Shown: positions 1-13,033, numbered from the stretch's first letter. The stretch: DNA of 64,000 nt from Cladochytrium replicatum (GCA_025526935.1 JAHLKD010000005.1:744001-808000); one strand, 5' to 3'. The notes: a model not told the origin generated them from the sequence alone. Program-made: numbers and translations.

Positions 1-1137
1 CGGGTTCAACTTCCTCCGCACATTCTTTTTTCTCAAGCTCTGCCCGGGCATAATGAACGTCCTCCCCACATATCGGTTCTTGATGAACCCTCGCGGTACA
101 GCAGGTTGAGCTTATAGCTCAGCTGCAGGGCGGCAACGCGGGAGGTATCTGGGACTGGAATCACGACGTCGATGTTCTCAGCTTCCTTGCCTAGTTTCTG
201 GATCACCTGGTTTGCGAGCGACTCGCCCATCGCCAGACGGGCTTTGTAGACGGAGATCTCGTCCATGATGCTGTCGGGACGGGCAAAGTTGACGTACTCG
301 AAGATGCAGGGTGTGAATTCGACGGTGGGGACGAGTTGGCGTTTGTTGATGGTCTGGCGGGTGACGATGATGGCTTCGCCTGTGAAAAGCGAAGAGCTTA
401 GGATGGGAATTAGTCGGAAAGCGTATGTGCATACCAGGTTTGATGTCGACAAAGTTTTTGTAGCCGAGGACTTCGAGGACGACGCTTTCGGAGGCGATCA
501 TGTAGTTTGTGCCGTTCGGTGTAAGACGCTCACCGTAGATCAGCGGACGAACTCCATTTGGATCCTGGATACATGTAAACAAAATCGCAAAAGTTGTCAT
601 TCTTCAAATAAACTCACTCTGAAGCCGATGACGCCAAATCCTGTGTTGTGAAGAGGAGACGAATTGAAATTCAGAAGAATATATAAAGAATGCACTGTTG
701 CTTTCGTTTTACCAGCAATCATGGCAGCGACTGCGTAACCACCTCTACATTGTTGGTATACTCCAAGGAGGGCGTTGAAAGTGTCCTCTTCGTTCACACT
801 GAAAAGTTTCGATTAGATTCAACTGAAGGAGTTGTCGTTCTTAACATACCGGCACTTGCCAGTCCGTTGGAGGTTATGTGCGAAAATGTTCAGCAGGAGT
901 TCAGAGTCAGAGCCGGTGTTGACGTGACGATGTGCTTCACGGTCAAGGAAATTTCTCAGCTCTCCCGCATTGGTCAAGTTTCCGTTCTGAAGAGTTATGA
1001 TGGCACTGATTGAAATCATGCTAGCAGAGTTTGACACTTTCTACACAATCATGCGCGAAGACCAAACCATATGGACTGTTCACGTAAAACGGTTGTGCTT
1101 CAGAGTCCGAAGATGTTCCAGCTGTAGGATATCGCAC
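1..1137 (-). pseudogene. ADE4: Amidophosphoribosyltransferase (glutamine PRPP amidotransferase), N-terminally truncated remnant
   Basis: The conceptual protein catalyses the first committed step of purine synthesis (PRPP + Gln to phosphoribosylamine). Minus-strand exons joined over short introns give the family blocks [62 protein letters not shown] and IDVVIPVPDTSRVAALQ, so the identity is secure. The C-terminus runs off the window. Two defects are visible. The N-terminal ~70 residues, including the catalytic Cys of the Ntn amidotransferase domain, are absent: coding begins at an intron acceptor near 1137, only about 30 bp from the stop of the next gene. Near position 98 the reading frame slips by one base after YREG; the conserved [16 protein letters not shown] block continues in another frame. 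The donor expected after FAH (near 1050) reads GA rather than GT. It may be a decayed duplicate or a misassembled join. Confidence 0.85.
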
Positions 1138-1168
1138 TGAAATGACGTATTTCAACAGATGTATTGGA

Positions 1169-3534
1169 TCAATATCCATACTTTGCTTTCAAGCTCTCTG
1201 CTTCTGCATCTGTCCACGCCTTCTTCTCTGAACTAGGAACCCAATCTTCCAACTCATCTGCCTTCCAATCTACATCTCCCACCTTTGCTTTGTTTCCCTT
1301 ATGCTTCTTCCTCACAATCAAGCCACCTTCATCTGGGTCAAGCTCTTCTGTGTTTTGTTCCTTACTCGGAGGAGGCATTGAGACGCCAAACTGCCGAGGT
1401 TCTTTGGGCTTGGTTTGCGGTACAGCTTTTGGAGGTCCAATCGGTGTTTTCGACTTTGTGATTTCAGGTGTTGGTTGCTTTGGTGTATTAACGGACGATG
1501 GCGTCGTTTTAGGATTTTCTGTTTGTGCCATTGCCGTATGCTTTGGTTTCCCGGTTGACTGTGGAGGCTCCTCGCTATTCTTTGGTACTTGTTGTGGTGC
1601 ACCGCTGGAACTTTGGTTGTTCTTCGCCATTCCGCTGAAGAATATCGGTGTCGGAGTGACCACTTTGATCAACTTATCTGTTCTAATGATTTCCTGAAGA
1701 GCTTGTTAGGATTCTGGGGGAAAATAAGAAATCAGCTCACATCTTCCAATTTTAGCAGTTCCAGCTGCAGCTTTTCTATGCCTTTCTGCTTCTCTTGCTT
1801 CGCAAGCTGGGCCATGTAGCCCTCCAGGTCATCCTCTCCAGGGCCATGTGTAAGTTTGTCTAACATACAGATATGAGCACATCTAAAAAGTTCTCATGTG
1901 TCTTGTGCTTATCACCTGCAGAGCTCTCTTGGGAAGTGATCCTAGCTTTCATAGCTTCGACTTCTTTCACCAAAGTCTGTCGCTTTGCTTGCAGTGATGC
2001 CAGGTTTTCGGTTTTCTTCTTTGCGCCAGCCGCGCCTTTCGGCCCGTCACTAGTGCTACCCTTGTCATCTTTGCAGAGAACAGATTTGTCAGCGACCCTC
2101 TTTCTTTGAAACAAGTGCACAGCTTACATTTCCCCGTTCGATCCAAATAACTGTCCCTCTCATCATCTTCGTCATCGCCCACCAACTCCTTCCATCGTTT
2201 CCTCTCCTTATCCCTTGCTTCGCTAGCACTGACGTAGAACAATCCAGCCGCATCCAATTTCGCACATGCTTGCAAGTAACAAGCCTTCTCAGCTTCTCTT
2301 TTGCTCCACCCTCGTGCTTTAGATTTCAGCCTTCCCGACGGTGTCGAAATGTCGAGAACAGCTTCAAAACCGTCTTTTGCACCAAGGTTTTCGAAGTCAA
2401 GATCAAACATCGGAATCCCGCGAGCATCAAGCCACCCTTTCATAGCTTTCTTGGGGTCGGAAAGGTACGGTGCGTCCTGCGCAATCAAACGTGTATCGTC
2501 GTTAGTATCTTCCACGATCGTGGCAGTTCCACCACTGAATCGTGCCATGCTCTTAACGATATCCTCTGGATCTTCAAATTCTTCGTGGTTGTTATTGCGA
2601 CGACGTTTCCGCTGGTTGACTGGGAGACCAATATTCATCCCAGCTGCAATCTCCGCTTCATCTTCGTCTGCTGCATCATCTCCGAAGCCCCATGTAACCT
2701 CCTCCTTTAGTGCAGCCGGTGCAGCGGTTGAGGACGAAGAAGTTTTAGGTGGCGGGCCGTGTCGAGAGAAAACGTACAGTCGTGTGCTCGCACCGAACTT
2801 TACAATATCTACACATAAAATATTAGTCGTCTGTCATTGGAGCATTTGTATAATCATGTACCTCCCGGCCGTAGATGGCAGTAAGTGCGACCGGGAACTG
2901 CGGTTTTGTTGATGTAAGTTCCATGATTGCTGCCTGACAAAACTTCAAGAATTAGCATCGCATTTGGTGACAAGAAGAATCCTTACCGAGATCAAATAGG
3001 TGGACAGAATCTACGCCGATTCAAGAAGCAGCCCAGCAACAGAGTAAAAAGATTCAGTTGTGAAATGGAGAGATGTGTGCGATCTAGTCAAATCACCGTC
3101 GTTTTTGAACTGAATGACCGCATGCATCCTCGAAATCGAAGGATGTTCCATCTCAATGTCGCATGTGGGTAGCCTTCCGACAACAAGATATTCTTTGCTG
3201 CGGGGGCACAAGAACTTCCCTACAACCGTTCCATTTTTGAGAATCTGTCCAGTCATCATCGAGTCAGCCAACGCGCTATTAAGCGTATAATTATTCTCGC
3301 CTCAAAAAAGTATACAGCATGAGGTGTTGATGACCATGGCGGTACTTCGTAATTGAGAGTTGGTGCAGTGGGTGGTTCAAGGGCAGAAGAAGGTGGCGCC
3401 CCCGAGGACGATGATGAGGGAACATTTTGCTGAGAGGAGAGTTTTTCTGAGCTGCTTGAATTCTGATCGGCCCCGTGGGGATGTTCACCACCATTCGCTG
3501 GCAGCGCAGGAGGCAGCATCGAAGAATTTGACAT
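1169..3534 (-). CDS. Kanadaptin-like FHA-domain protein (SLC4A1AP family)
   Basis: The spliced product has a Ser/Pro-rich N-terminus starting MSNSSMLPP, then an FHA domain ([29 protein letters not shown], then [14 protein letters not shown] across an intron). FHA domains bind phosphothreonine, and GR, SxxH and SNHGTYIN are its hallmark residues. A basic nuclear-type segment (QRKRRRNNN) follows, then a dsRBD-like block ([37 protein letters not shown]), an acidic/coiled-coil stretch with [20 protein letters not shown], and a C-terminal tail ending [14 protein letters not shown]...LKAKYGY. This order (FHA, dsRBD-like, coiled coil, conserved WKxDELEDW tail) matches kanadaptin, a nuclear protein linked in other eukaryotes to splicing complexes. 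At least five short introns are needed. The downstream Met at 3534 was chosen over an upstream in-frame one because MSNSS opens the low-complexity N-terminus. No disablement was seen. Confidence 0.85.
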
Positions 3535-3602
3535 GAAGTTGTTAAGAAGCCACAATTCAGAGCACAAAAATCAACAAAAAAAAAAGGTTTATTGTTTAGT
3601 TC

Positions 3603-4875
3603 TCAAGCAAATTGCTTCAATTTACGGATTTCGGTCACATTATCTGTGCCCGTTTTTGCTTTGAAACTCTGCTTGTTAATTGCTGCAAACCGATGTGGAG
3701 GAACAACAAAGTTGAGTTTCAGTTCATCGTTCAACTTGCACAATCTTCGTAAAATTAATCTTGGATGTTTGGCTGCAACTGTGAATTGGAACATTCCCTG
3801 AGGACTAAGAGAATCGATTGCTGGGAAATTATCATCTTTTGTTGGTTCGAAGTAGTTGCCTGAAAGGTCTTCAGCAATAGGGATGGTATCTTTTCCAAAT
3901 GTAATTCTTTGGCTATGGTAATCATACAAATAACTTTGGTAAAGTACCACTCTCCAAGTGTCTGCATTTTTGAGAGTTCGCCCATTGACAGAAAAAACTA
4001 TATGTCTTTATCTCTCAAACCAATGTCTTGAAATCTCGTTGGGGCTACTGCCAAACATTTCTTGCAGATTGGTAATCCTTTGAGCAGAATAACGTATCCA
4101 CAATTGTCCCCGACATACTTTGACGCCACATCCAAGTTGATAAACTAGCAAGCATTCCCAAACTCACCATCTCCAACCAGTATTTGCAGCAGCGTGTGTG
4201 ATGATGGAAATATGTCTGTTGTCTCTCCTACATATTCGACCCAGCAAACAGCATTAACGTCATTCAAAGCACTTCGCATTTTCTTTGGCACTGGAATAGA
4301 ATAATCCTTGTGAAATACAAAGTGAGCAACTCCACCACAGATACAATGCCTTTCTTTAAGCATTTCAATGGGATAGCAGTGGCACTGACAAGTCTGTAAC
4401 TTGGCCAGAGTCCAAACAGGAAAGCACCATTCCTTATCCATCTTCTGCTTCACGAAGTTGTTGTACCATTCCGAACAGGGGAATGAAATGAACAACACAA
4501 CACAAGACGAAACAAGTGGCTCAGATGTTCATCCATCAATAACGTAGAATGTATCTTGTTCCCGGACCAATCCCTCCGCATCAAGCTTCGTGGTCCTGGT
4601 GACGAGTCGTTGCTGCAAGTCAAAGCGTTTGTAAGTGGAGCCCATTTGATAAACGACCTGGTTTGGCTTCAAAGACAGAGCTTATGTGCGAAAGTCACCC
4701 ACAAAATGATACAAGATATAGACAAAGAGTAGTGACTTTCCGATGCCTGGTGTCCCACATATTGCAAATGATTTCACGTTGAGGTTGACAGGTTGAAAAA
4801 GCAGGTGAAAGACATATTGATAGCACTTTCTGATGTATAGTTTTTTGATTTTGTGTTGTGGGTAGGGCGGCACGG
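3603..4875 (-). pseudogene. Crinkler/RHS-type P-loop NTPase fragment
   Basis: Minus-strand pieces read in order give FAICGTPGIGKSLLFVYILYHF (Walker A), FYVIDG, then FISFPCSEWYNNFVKQ and FPVWTLAKLQTC, and a C-terminal FVVPPHRF block ending near 3603. This succession (GTPGIGKS, YVIDG, SSP-like strand, MPVWSLEEL-like motif, VVPPDRF-like tail) is that of the NTPase domain shared by fungal and oomycete Crinkler-type and retrotransposon-hotspot-type proteins. The reading frame changes several times, there is an in-frame stop after the VIDG block, and no N-terminal domain is present because a LINE fragment begins at about 4916. I infer a dead gene interrupted by that LINE. Whether it ever had an effector role cannot be judged from the sequence. 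Confidence 0.6.
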
Positions 4876-4915
4876 AATAGGTATGGGTAGGTTGATGTGG
4901 ATGTGGTGGCGGTTC

Positions 4916-7510
4916 ATGTTTCAGAAGAGAAGGCCTTGATGAAGAGCTAGGGTCATCAAAAGAATTTGCTTTTCTCTTACGCCTATGTGATCTCAGAGCT
5001 GATATGACTGCATTGTGACTATCACGTTGGCGAGTTTTTAGACAAGGAAGAAGAGGGTCAGAAGAATTGTGGTGCAAGAGAGAATAATAGTCACAGAATG
5101 CTGAACAAGCCTTACTACGGAACAAAGCAATCTCATGGGGCAGAGGAGTGGTTGCTGGTGCTCTACGACAAGGTGTTGGTGGTCCCAATGTCAGAACTGC
5201 TGATGCATAAACAAAATCAATTATAATCCGAAATGCTGAATCAATTGCTCCCTGGGCCACTGCACAAGAAAGAGAAGTCCCCACATGGACCTGGAGTGGT
5301 TCCAATGCTGCTGTTAGCACCGCTGATGGTGGATGAAGCAGAATCTCAGCAGTTTCTCTGTATGACTTACAAATAACTTCATCCTTTAACAGGCAGAGAT
5401 TCCAAGAAGGCAGAGGAGGAGGCACAGTGGCCTGAGGATCTGGGCCAGCTAAAGAAAATGAACAAGTCACTGCAGGATGGCCGAAGGATGGGGAGCCATA
5501 GACTGGGATTGATAATGTACTACTAAAGAAGAAGCTGTCACATAAGTAGAAGCAAAAAAAATAATAATCAATAATTGAACTCCCAAAGTGAGAACAAACA
5601 GTTGGGTGATGAGCTGAAGAAGAAGCTGGGACAACCAATGAAAGTGAGTGAGCTGTAAAAAAAGGAAGAAGTGCTCTGGCATGGGCATTGGTATCACGAT
5701 CACTGGTGCTCTGAGTTCTAAAATTGAAGTCACCTATCAAAACCACTGGAGTATCCAAATTCAAAACAAATCAGATAATGCACCCAAACAATCTTCTGCG
5801 GGGAAAATAAAATCCACCAATCACAACCTGACGAAACCCAAACCACAACCCAAACCCAGAAGGAACTGATGCAATCAACCTAATTGATAAGTACTGCAAC
5901 GATGAGGGTTAATAAGAAGAGCAACACCAGATGCCAAAGGAGCGTCTGGTGGAGGACGAGAATCAAAAAACAAATACTCTGAAGAAACGCTGTCTTAAGT
6001 TAACGGATGAGTTTCTGTTAAAACTAAAAAATCAAGATGATGAGTAACAAGCCAAGCAAGTAAATCTGAAAAATCCAGAGGCAAACATCTACAGTTAAAG
6101 GTTCCCGCACGAAAAGTCCACATTAATTACGAGATGTAGGGTCAGAACGCGAAGAATGGGCTAAAGAAACAGTAGCTTCAAAGTCTGCAGCGAGAAGATT
6201 AGAACAAAGATAATGAAAAACTGCAGGATCATGAGTAATTCGCAAGAGGTGAGCAAATCTTTTGTGAACAGCCTTTGCTACAGCAACTTGACGTTGCTCA
6301 AGTGTGAACAGACCCAGAATGAAGCTGCCCAGGATCAAAAAGATCAACGGGCACCTCATCACCTGGAAAAATGTCTTTGCGGAGCTTGTCAGCACAGTCA
6401 GAAGTACAAATAAACTCAGCAATGTTACGCCCAATAAAACTAATATGGTGAATGTCATGTGAAAATTGAAGGTTTCCAGAAATTCAATTAATCAGAGTGT
6501 GGAGCTGATTAAGTGGCTGACGACTAATTTCTTTAAACCTCACAGTAGCAAAACCAGCAGCACGATCACGAACATGCTGAGGAGGATTGATCAAAATTGG
6601 TGACTCAGCTGGGTAATCAATCACCAAAGTGATCTGCGAGATAGGGGTCCACTCCAGCAACCACTGAGTGATAAAGGGCAGGCTGGGCATCAACATCGGC
6701 AGCTTCAATACGAACAATAGCATTTGATGCACGAGAGACAAATTTTGCAGTGTTGAATGGCCCAGGATTGCGAGTAGCATTGGCAGGCGGTCGGCTGGCA
6801 CTCGCAACTTGAGCGTCGGAAGGCACGGCAGAGACAGCAGCAGTACACTGATAGTTTCAACCGACAGAACAACAGCAATAGTCAATGCAGCAAAGAAGGC
6901 AGCCTTGGTTTCTGGTTCCAACACTGGGAGAAGTTGCATTGCACACATCACGAGATCCAGAAGTTTGAGCAGGGGCCAGAACACGCAGAGCATCGAAGAA
7001 TCGGTCACGAGGAGTGGGCAAGGGAGAGGTAGCACGATCAGCTGCAGAGGCATTGGTCTAACCCTGGCACAAGAAGCAGGTTGGCGAGTTGGAGGTGATT
7101 TTGAAGCTCGCCGTTTCCCTTTTGGGTCAGCATCAGCAACAGTAATTGACATTTCGACAGTATCATCCATCTGAACATCAACAGCACTTGCAGGGGATCT
7201 TCCACGAAGTTGAGCAGGATCTTAGGTGGATGATACTTGGTCACGTGATGGACGGTCACGTGATTTGCGAGGAGATTTCACTTCATCTGCCCACAGAAAA
7301 TTCTCTCCAGGAACGTTGTTGAGTTGTGAGCCAGGAATAATTTCCTGAGGGGTGCGTGGAGGGATGCAGAGGGGGAACGGGAGCGAGCACGGCCAGAAAC
7401 AATGACAATTGTGGAGGGGGTTGCGGTGGGCGGCGCGGCATGCGGCACCTCAGGCGGCTGCACATGCCGAGCGCTGGGAGTCGGCATTGATTTTTGTGTG
7501 AGAGAGAAAG
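4916..7510 (-). mobile_element. LINE copy A (5' part: ORF1 plus endonuclease region), decayed
   Basis: This is the 5' half of the same LINE family as the long copy at 14.86-19.83 kb. It starts at a short (CT)n run near 7500 and an ORF1 start at 7487 (MPTPSARHVQPPEVPHAAPP, compare MPPPSAPPAQPPDAPHAAPP in the intact copy). It continues through a frameshifted ORF1 to an ORF1 C-terminus near 6123 and the AP-endonuclease region of ORF2 (PVVLIGDFNFRTQST). Homology ends abruptly in the SLLKH segment at about 4916, so the reverse transcriptase and 3' end are missing. The break abuts the Crinkler-like NTPase. Because LINEs are normally 5'-truncated rather than 3'-truncated, a later deletion or rearrangement is likely. 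Confidence 0.85.
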
Positions 7511-7711
7511 ATTTTTTTTTAACAATATTATTTATTTATTTTACACATACAATGCACAACAAAACAACACCCAAAGTGCCTTAGAAGATGGTCATGGACC
7601 AGCACATAGGGAAGAGTGCGCAGCATAAGGAAAAGCAACAAAGAAAAACAAAGAAAGTAAACTCAAACCTGCGGCTACCCGTCAGATAGTGGTAAGGTGC
7701 CAAAGAAATAG
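7511..7711 (-). mobile_element. LINE 3'-end scrap (about 200 bp)
   Basis: A T-run (poly(A) of the minus-strand element) at 7512-7520 is followed by the family 3' end (AACAATATT...CAAAGTGCCTTA...ACCCGTCAGATA). The same 3' end then begins again at 7712. This is a severely 5'-truncated insertion sitting between the 5' end of copy A and the 3' end of copy B. It is non-coding. Confidence 0.85.
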
Positions 7712-9474
7712 TTTTAACAATATTATTATTTATTTTGCACATACAATGCATAACAAAAAACAACACCCAAAGTGCCTTACACGATGGTCATTGACCAGCA
7801 CATAGGGAAGTGCGTGCAGCATAAGGAAAAGCAACAAAGCAAAACAGAGAATGTAAACTCAAACCTGTAGCTACCCGTCAGATACTGCTAAGATGCCAAA
7901 AAAACAGGTGAGTAATAAATAATGAGAAAAGAAAACATTAAAGATCCACAAATGCAGGGCCAAAGAGGGAGTCTGGAGGAGAAACTTCTAATGGCAGACC
8001 CATACAGTGAAGCCAAATCTTATGAAGACAATGAAAAACAAGATACCACGGTGCAAGATTCGCTGGGTTGACAATGTGAAGTGGACGAAGGCTAACAATT
8101 GCCACATCAAGCAGAAGTTGTGAAACAGGAACATGAGAGGAGGCAACAATAGGTCAAGTCCCAAACATTCTGAAACATGAGATCTAGAGAGAGTTGCAGT
8201 GCGGCAGCGACAACACTGCTTGGGGGGTGATTAAACAAACGTCCAAGACGATACTCCAGAAGCCTCAAGATTGACGAAATAGGGAAGCATGGAGGAGCAA
8301 TTGATAGCGCATGAGGGTGGGCAGATCCAAGGGGAGCAAAGCTAGCAGCTATAGAACCATAGGCAGATGAGGTTAATTAGTGAAAGTGATTTGTGATAAC
8401 ATCAGAAGTTTTGGGACCACAACATTTGCAGCTGGGAAGAGGAAGTGATTGTTGAAAGGGACAGGAGAACAACGAAAGTGCTTTCCCTGGTGAAGAAAGA
8501 ATGACAACATAGAGTGAACCATATCAGGGTCATCATCATCCAACCAACGTTGAAACATCTGAAACTGCAGATATTGAAGCCGAAACACAAGGTCAGGAAA
8601 CTTAAAAAACAGTAAAACCCCAGCAATTGAAGTGGAAAATAAAGGCGAAGAAATCGACACAAACTTTGGTGAATAAAAGTCTGAACTGGTTTGCAAACAG
8701 CAACAGAGGGAAGAATAAAATAAAAACCAAATTCAAGCGTAGGCCGAATAAAAGACAAAAACAAATGACAAGCCACAACCAGAGAATGAGAACTAAACAT
8801 CCTTGAAAAAGAAAGCAAAGCAAAAGAAGCTGCACACGCTTTGGCAAGTCGATGGGAAATAGTCAGTGAAACATCAAATCCGGTATCTCCAAAAAAGCAA
8901 CCCAGATAACAAAATGAAGGCTTGACAGGCAGAGTTTGACCATGAAGAAGCAAAGGCGAATTAGCAGGAATGGGAATTCTTGTGAGGATCACAGACTTCA
9001 AAGGAGCAAAAGAAAAACCACGAGCTTGGGCAAACTGTTCACAAACAGAGAGAAGAACCTGCATAGCATCCAAAGTAATTGCAAACAAGGCCAAATCATC
9101 TGCAAATAAAAAAGAATTATATCGTGGTTTGGCAGGATGAAAGAGTGTTATAGGTGGGGCAAATGGTCGGAGGAGCCCAGGTAGAGGATCAAGAAAAGTG
9201 ATATAGAGAAGTGGACTGAGAACAGAACCTTGAAAAAAACCTCTAAACAAATCAAAAGCATCTGAAAAACAATTTGCAACAACCACTCTGGAAGATCAAA
9301 AATCAAACAGAGACTTCAAAACAAAAACAAATGGCAAGGGTACTCCCCTAGAAAGAAGCTCAGCCCGAAGAATTGCACGATTTGTGGTGTTATAAGCTGC
9401 TTGAATATCTAAAAAACCAGCAACCCAAGGAACCTTGGCATTAGACACACAGGAGATATATGCATGAAGAAGAA
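7712..9474 (-). mobile_element. LINE copy B (3' part: reverse transcriptase), decayed
   Basis: This 5'-truncated copy covers the 3' UTR and the RT to C-terminal part of ORF2. The RT palm is readable: GFFQGSVLSPLLYITF and YNSFLFADDLALF, with the FADD catalytic motif retained. Frame breaks occur elsewhere, for example around 8400-8700. Relative to the intact copy, homology stops near 9474 within the segment upstream of the RT palm. The tail is short (TTTT at 7712-7715). More substitutions than in copies D to F suggest an older insertion. Confidence 0.85.
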
Positions 9475-9717
9475 ACAGAATTAAATTTGTTCATTTTTGA
9501 ACTTTTTTTTTTTTTGAACTTCATAATATGTATTTATTGTCCAACCAATACATATCACCTGCTGGTGCAAAATCCAAATACAAGTGTAAAAATACACGTA
9601 AATTGGCAGCACATGGGGAGCTGTGCGAGCCGTTGGAAAAGTAAAATGTTTCAAAACACTAAGGCATATCCAAATCAACAAAAGCAGACAAGATACAATC
9701 AGGAGCTGGAGACAAAA

Positions 9718-12700
9718 CTAACTCATAACCAAGACAGTTTGACCAAATGCGGTTAAGTGCACGAAGAACAAGAACCCACTGGGAAAAAGCAGGTGAAGGA
9801 TAAAAAGGCCATGGTGAAAGCATACAATTGCAATGTCAAGAGGTAGGCGGGGATCGTCAGACGGGCCTAAATCAATACTAGCAGACAAACTAGCAGGCAA
9901 ATGTAGACACACAGAGATGGGCACGCGACACTTCAGGGGCATCATGACAGTTCCTACAATAAGGTCGGGGTTTGGAAACAGGCGGCCAAGCCGATATAGC
10001 AGGAACAAACGAAGACATACTGTTGGGAGATGTTGGTGTGGGGGTAGCAACAAAGGGTGGCGAAGTTTCAAATTGCGTACAGGGGCAAACGAAACTGCAA
10101 TTGGTCCATTATGCGCAACAGCTAAAGACTGAAAATGCAACATCAACGGATGAAGTGGGGGCACAACAGGCATAGGAACAATGAGATCATTGTGACAAGC
10201 GGAAAAATAAGGAGATGAACCATAACCGACTGGAGATGACCGATAGACTTGCAACCCAGCAGCTGGTAACAGAGGGCTGGAATCACTAGACCAGCGAGCA
10301 AACATACGTGCCTGAAGGTACTTCAGCCTGAACTCAAAAGTAGGAATTTGCGCTAACAGCAACAAACCAACACGCGAAGTGGAATGGGCTAGCGAAAACA
10401 GACGACACAGTGCATGATAACAAAAACGCTCGAGTACCTGAAGCTGAGCAGTGGAAGGCCGAATAAGTGCTAAACCAAACTCAAGTGAAGGTCTAATAAA
10501 AGACAAAAACAACAACCTGGCAACACGAGGAGCAGACCCACCAAAGTACGAGACATAAGGTGCAAAAAGCTACAATGAGGCACGAGCTTTCTCTAAACGA
10601 TGATCAATAGTTGCAGCAAGATCAAACCCTGCAATAGTAAAATAGTGACCAAGGTATCTAAATGAAACCTCTACAGGGAGGGCAGAGCATGAAGCTTCAA
10701 GGGGGTGGGTAACCGTTGAGAAGATAACACAGCACACTTTGAAGGTGAAAACACAAAATGAGAAGCTAAAGCAAAATCTTCACAAATTTTCAATGCACGT
10801 TGGGCTTGCTCAGGGGTGGCAGAAAACAAAGCTATGTCATCAGCAAAAAACAACGAATTGAAAACAGGAGTGTTATAAGAAAACCTAGCAAGATGAGAAG
10901 ATTCACGACGAAGGAGCTGTGCTAAAGGATTGATGAAAACTGAGTACAAGAACGGAGACAAAACAGAACCTTGAAAAAGACCTCGTGGAAGCGAAAACAA
11001 ATCAGAAGAACGATTCTCTATAACAACCTGAGAAGAACAACGATCAAACATACTCATCAAAACAGAGATCAAACGGTTTGGAATTCTGGGAAATTGACAA
11101 AGACGTTCCCACAAAAGGGGCCAATGCACAGTATCATACGCTGCTTTAATATCTAAGAAAGTAACACAATAAGGCAGAGCAGTGCGGGAAGCCTGTTGAA
11201 GGGTACCATCTAATGCAAAAACCACTGAACACCTGAACGATTGGCCTGGAAACCAGCTTGGGTGGGATCAAGTTTACCAACATGAGCTACAAGCATAGGA
11301 AGCAGGGTACGTTCAAAGATTTTTCTATCAACATTGGTTAAAGTAATGGGGCGGTACTGACTAATATCACCAATGGAACCATTATTCTTCCAAACAGGTA
11401 ACAACAAGCCAGCATTCCAGGCAGAGGGCGACAAACCTGAACAGAAAATAGCATTTGAAAGTTGAACAAAAAGGATAGCAACATCAGAAGCTAACGGCTT
11501 AAATAACTCAGCTGGAATATGGTTTGGGCCAGGAGCAGAGTTGTTTGGGGAAGAACGAATAGCACAAACAAAGTCACTAACACTAACTGACACAGAATCA
11601 TTCAGCGCATGTAGACGAACGTGTCCTGCACTGGCAGAGGATTGTGCAAACTGAGTCTGATAAACAGAGGCAAAGTGATTGCGATAATGAGATATAGAGG
11701 CAGGATCAGACAATAAACCACTTGCAGTTTGCGCCGTTGATGACACCTACGCGCGGTGGAAAGAACTTTGCTAACCTCGGTTAAAGAACTAGGAGAAGAA
11801 CTAAACATATTGTCGCCAGAAGCCTCTCGAGCTCGCTGAGAAAGAGACCAAGTACGAAAAGCTTTGACACGCTCACGCGATAGCTGGTCACGCTCCAAGC
11901 GGCAATACTCAACTAAAACAGGATCAGGATCATCACAGGAAGAAACAGCTAAATAGTGCTTATGAGCAAGTAGGTAGCTCCGTCGCAAGGCCACTAAATG
12001 CGGTGGCAACAATGGCAGGGCAGGGCGACGGCGAACTAAACTGGGGGGTCCAATGACACAAGCAGCACACAAAGTAACAAAGGACAAAATAATATCCAAT
12101 GCAGAGTCAATAAATCCCTGTGCAACATCCACAGACATTTGGGCAAAGGCGGGAGCTTCTAAAATTGGACTGAGCGCAGCATTGACATCAGCAAGGGTGG
12201 GATCAAAAAACAAATGTCCCACATCCTCCATTGCTTGAAAGACAGCAGGTTCACGCAACAGATGAGCAGCCCAGCGCTTGTGGGGGGGGTGCAGCAGAGG
12301 GAGCACTGGCATTGGGAGGAGCAAAAGAAAAAACAGCTGTAACCGGAAAATGGTCAGAAGCCCAAGGCATAAACTCGCTGTCGGCTAGACAACTATGAAC
12401 TATGTAAGAAATAGGATCACATTGAAGCAGAGGATTGACAAACAACAAATCGATAATGGAGTCACCATTGCGAGAAGAAAAAGTGGGGTTATGACAGGAA
12501 GGGTGCTTAACTAGAGAGAAACTAGCGGCAGAAATAAATTGCTCAAACAACCTACCCCTACGATTTGAAGAATGATCACCAGTAGCTAAAAAACGGGCAT
12601 TGAAATCGCCCAACAAAAGAACAGGGCACGGAGATGACGGGACATGTTGAGGAAGTGAAGCAATAAACTCTTCAAAGAAGGGGTCCTGAGCAATACCACA

Positions 12701-13033
12701 CGGAGGCAAATAATACCCTCCAACGAAAAGCCCACGAAATGTAAACCATAGAGAGGTGCCACCATAACTAGAAACGAGACGGAAATCAGAAGCTCAACAA
12801 AGACTGCGATTGATCAAGACTCCCACACCAGCCCGTCGTGTGCCTGATAACCCAGGAGAAAAGCGAGTGTCAAAAATGAAATCTGGGGAAGGCAGCGGGT
12901 CTAAAGGAAAAAGGTGTGTTTCAGTCAGGAGCAGAAAAACAATGTGATTTGCGCGCATAAAACGAAACAGTGAATCAAGAACTCCAAAGCTCAAATTTCG
13001 ACAATTGAAGGTACCAACTCGAACACTAATCAT
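9718..13033 (-). pseudogene. ORF2 (endonuclease/reverse transcriptase) of LINE copy C
   Basis: Successive frames give an APE-type endonuclease (VGTFNCRNLS, LLTETHLFPLDP, VLLLGDFNARF, GDSIIDLLFVN, ASDHFPVTAVF) and a reverse transcriptase (YCVTFLDIKAAYDT, GLFQGSVLSPFLYS, FNSLFFADDIALF). All the usual catalytic motifs can be recognised but lie in five or more frames, with a stop already after LINRSLC near 12794. It is therefore a decayed ORF2 that once nicked the target and primed reverse transcription. Confidence 0.8.

Noticed and set aside
1164-1697. Plus-strand Phe/Ser/Gly-rich 177-codon frame
   Set aside because: Antisense of the kanadaptin C-terminal exon, which has a conserved WKADELEDW tail.
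9481-9502. Short AT-rich spacer between LINE B and LINE C as a target-site duplication
   Set aside because: No matching copy was found at the other end of either element.
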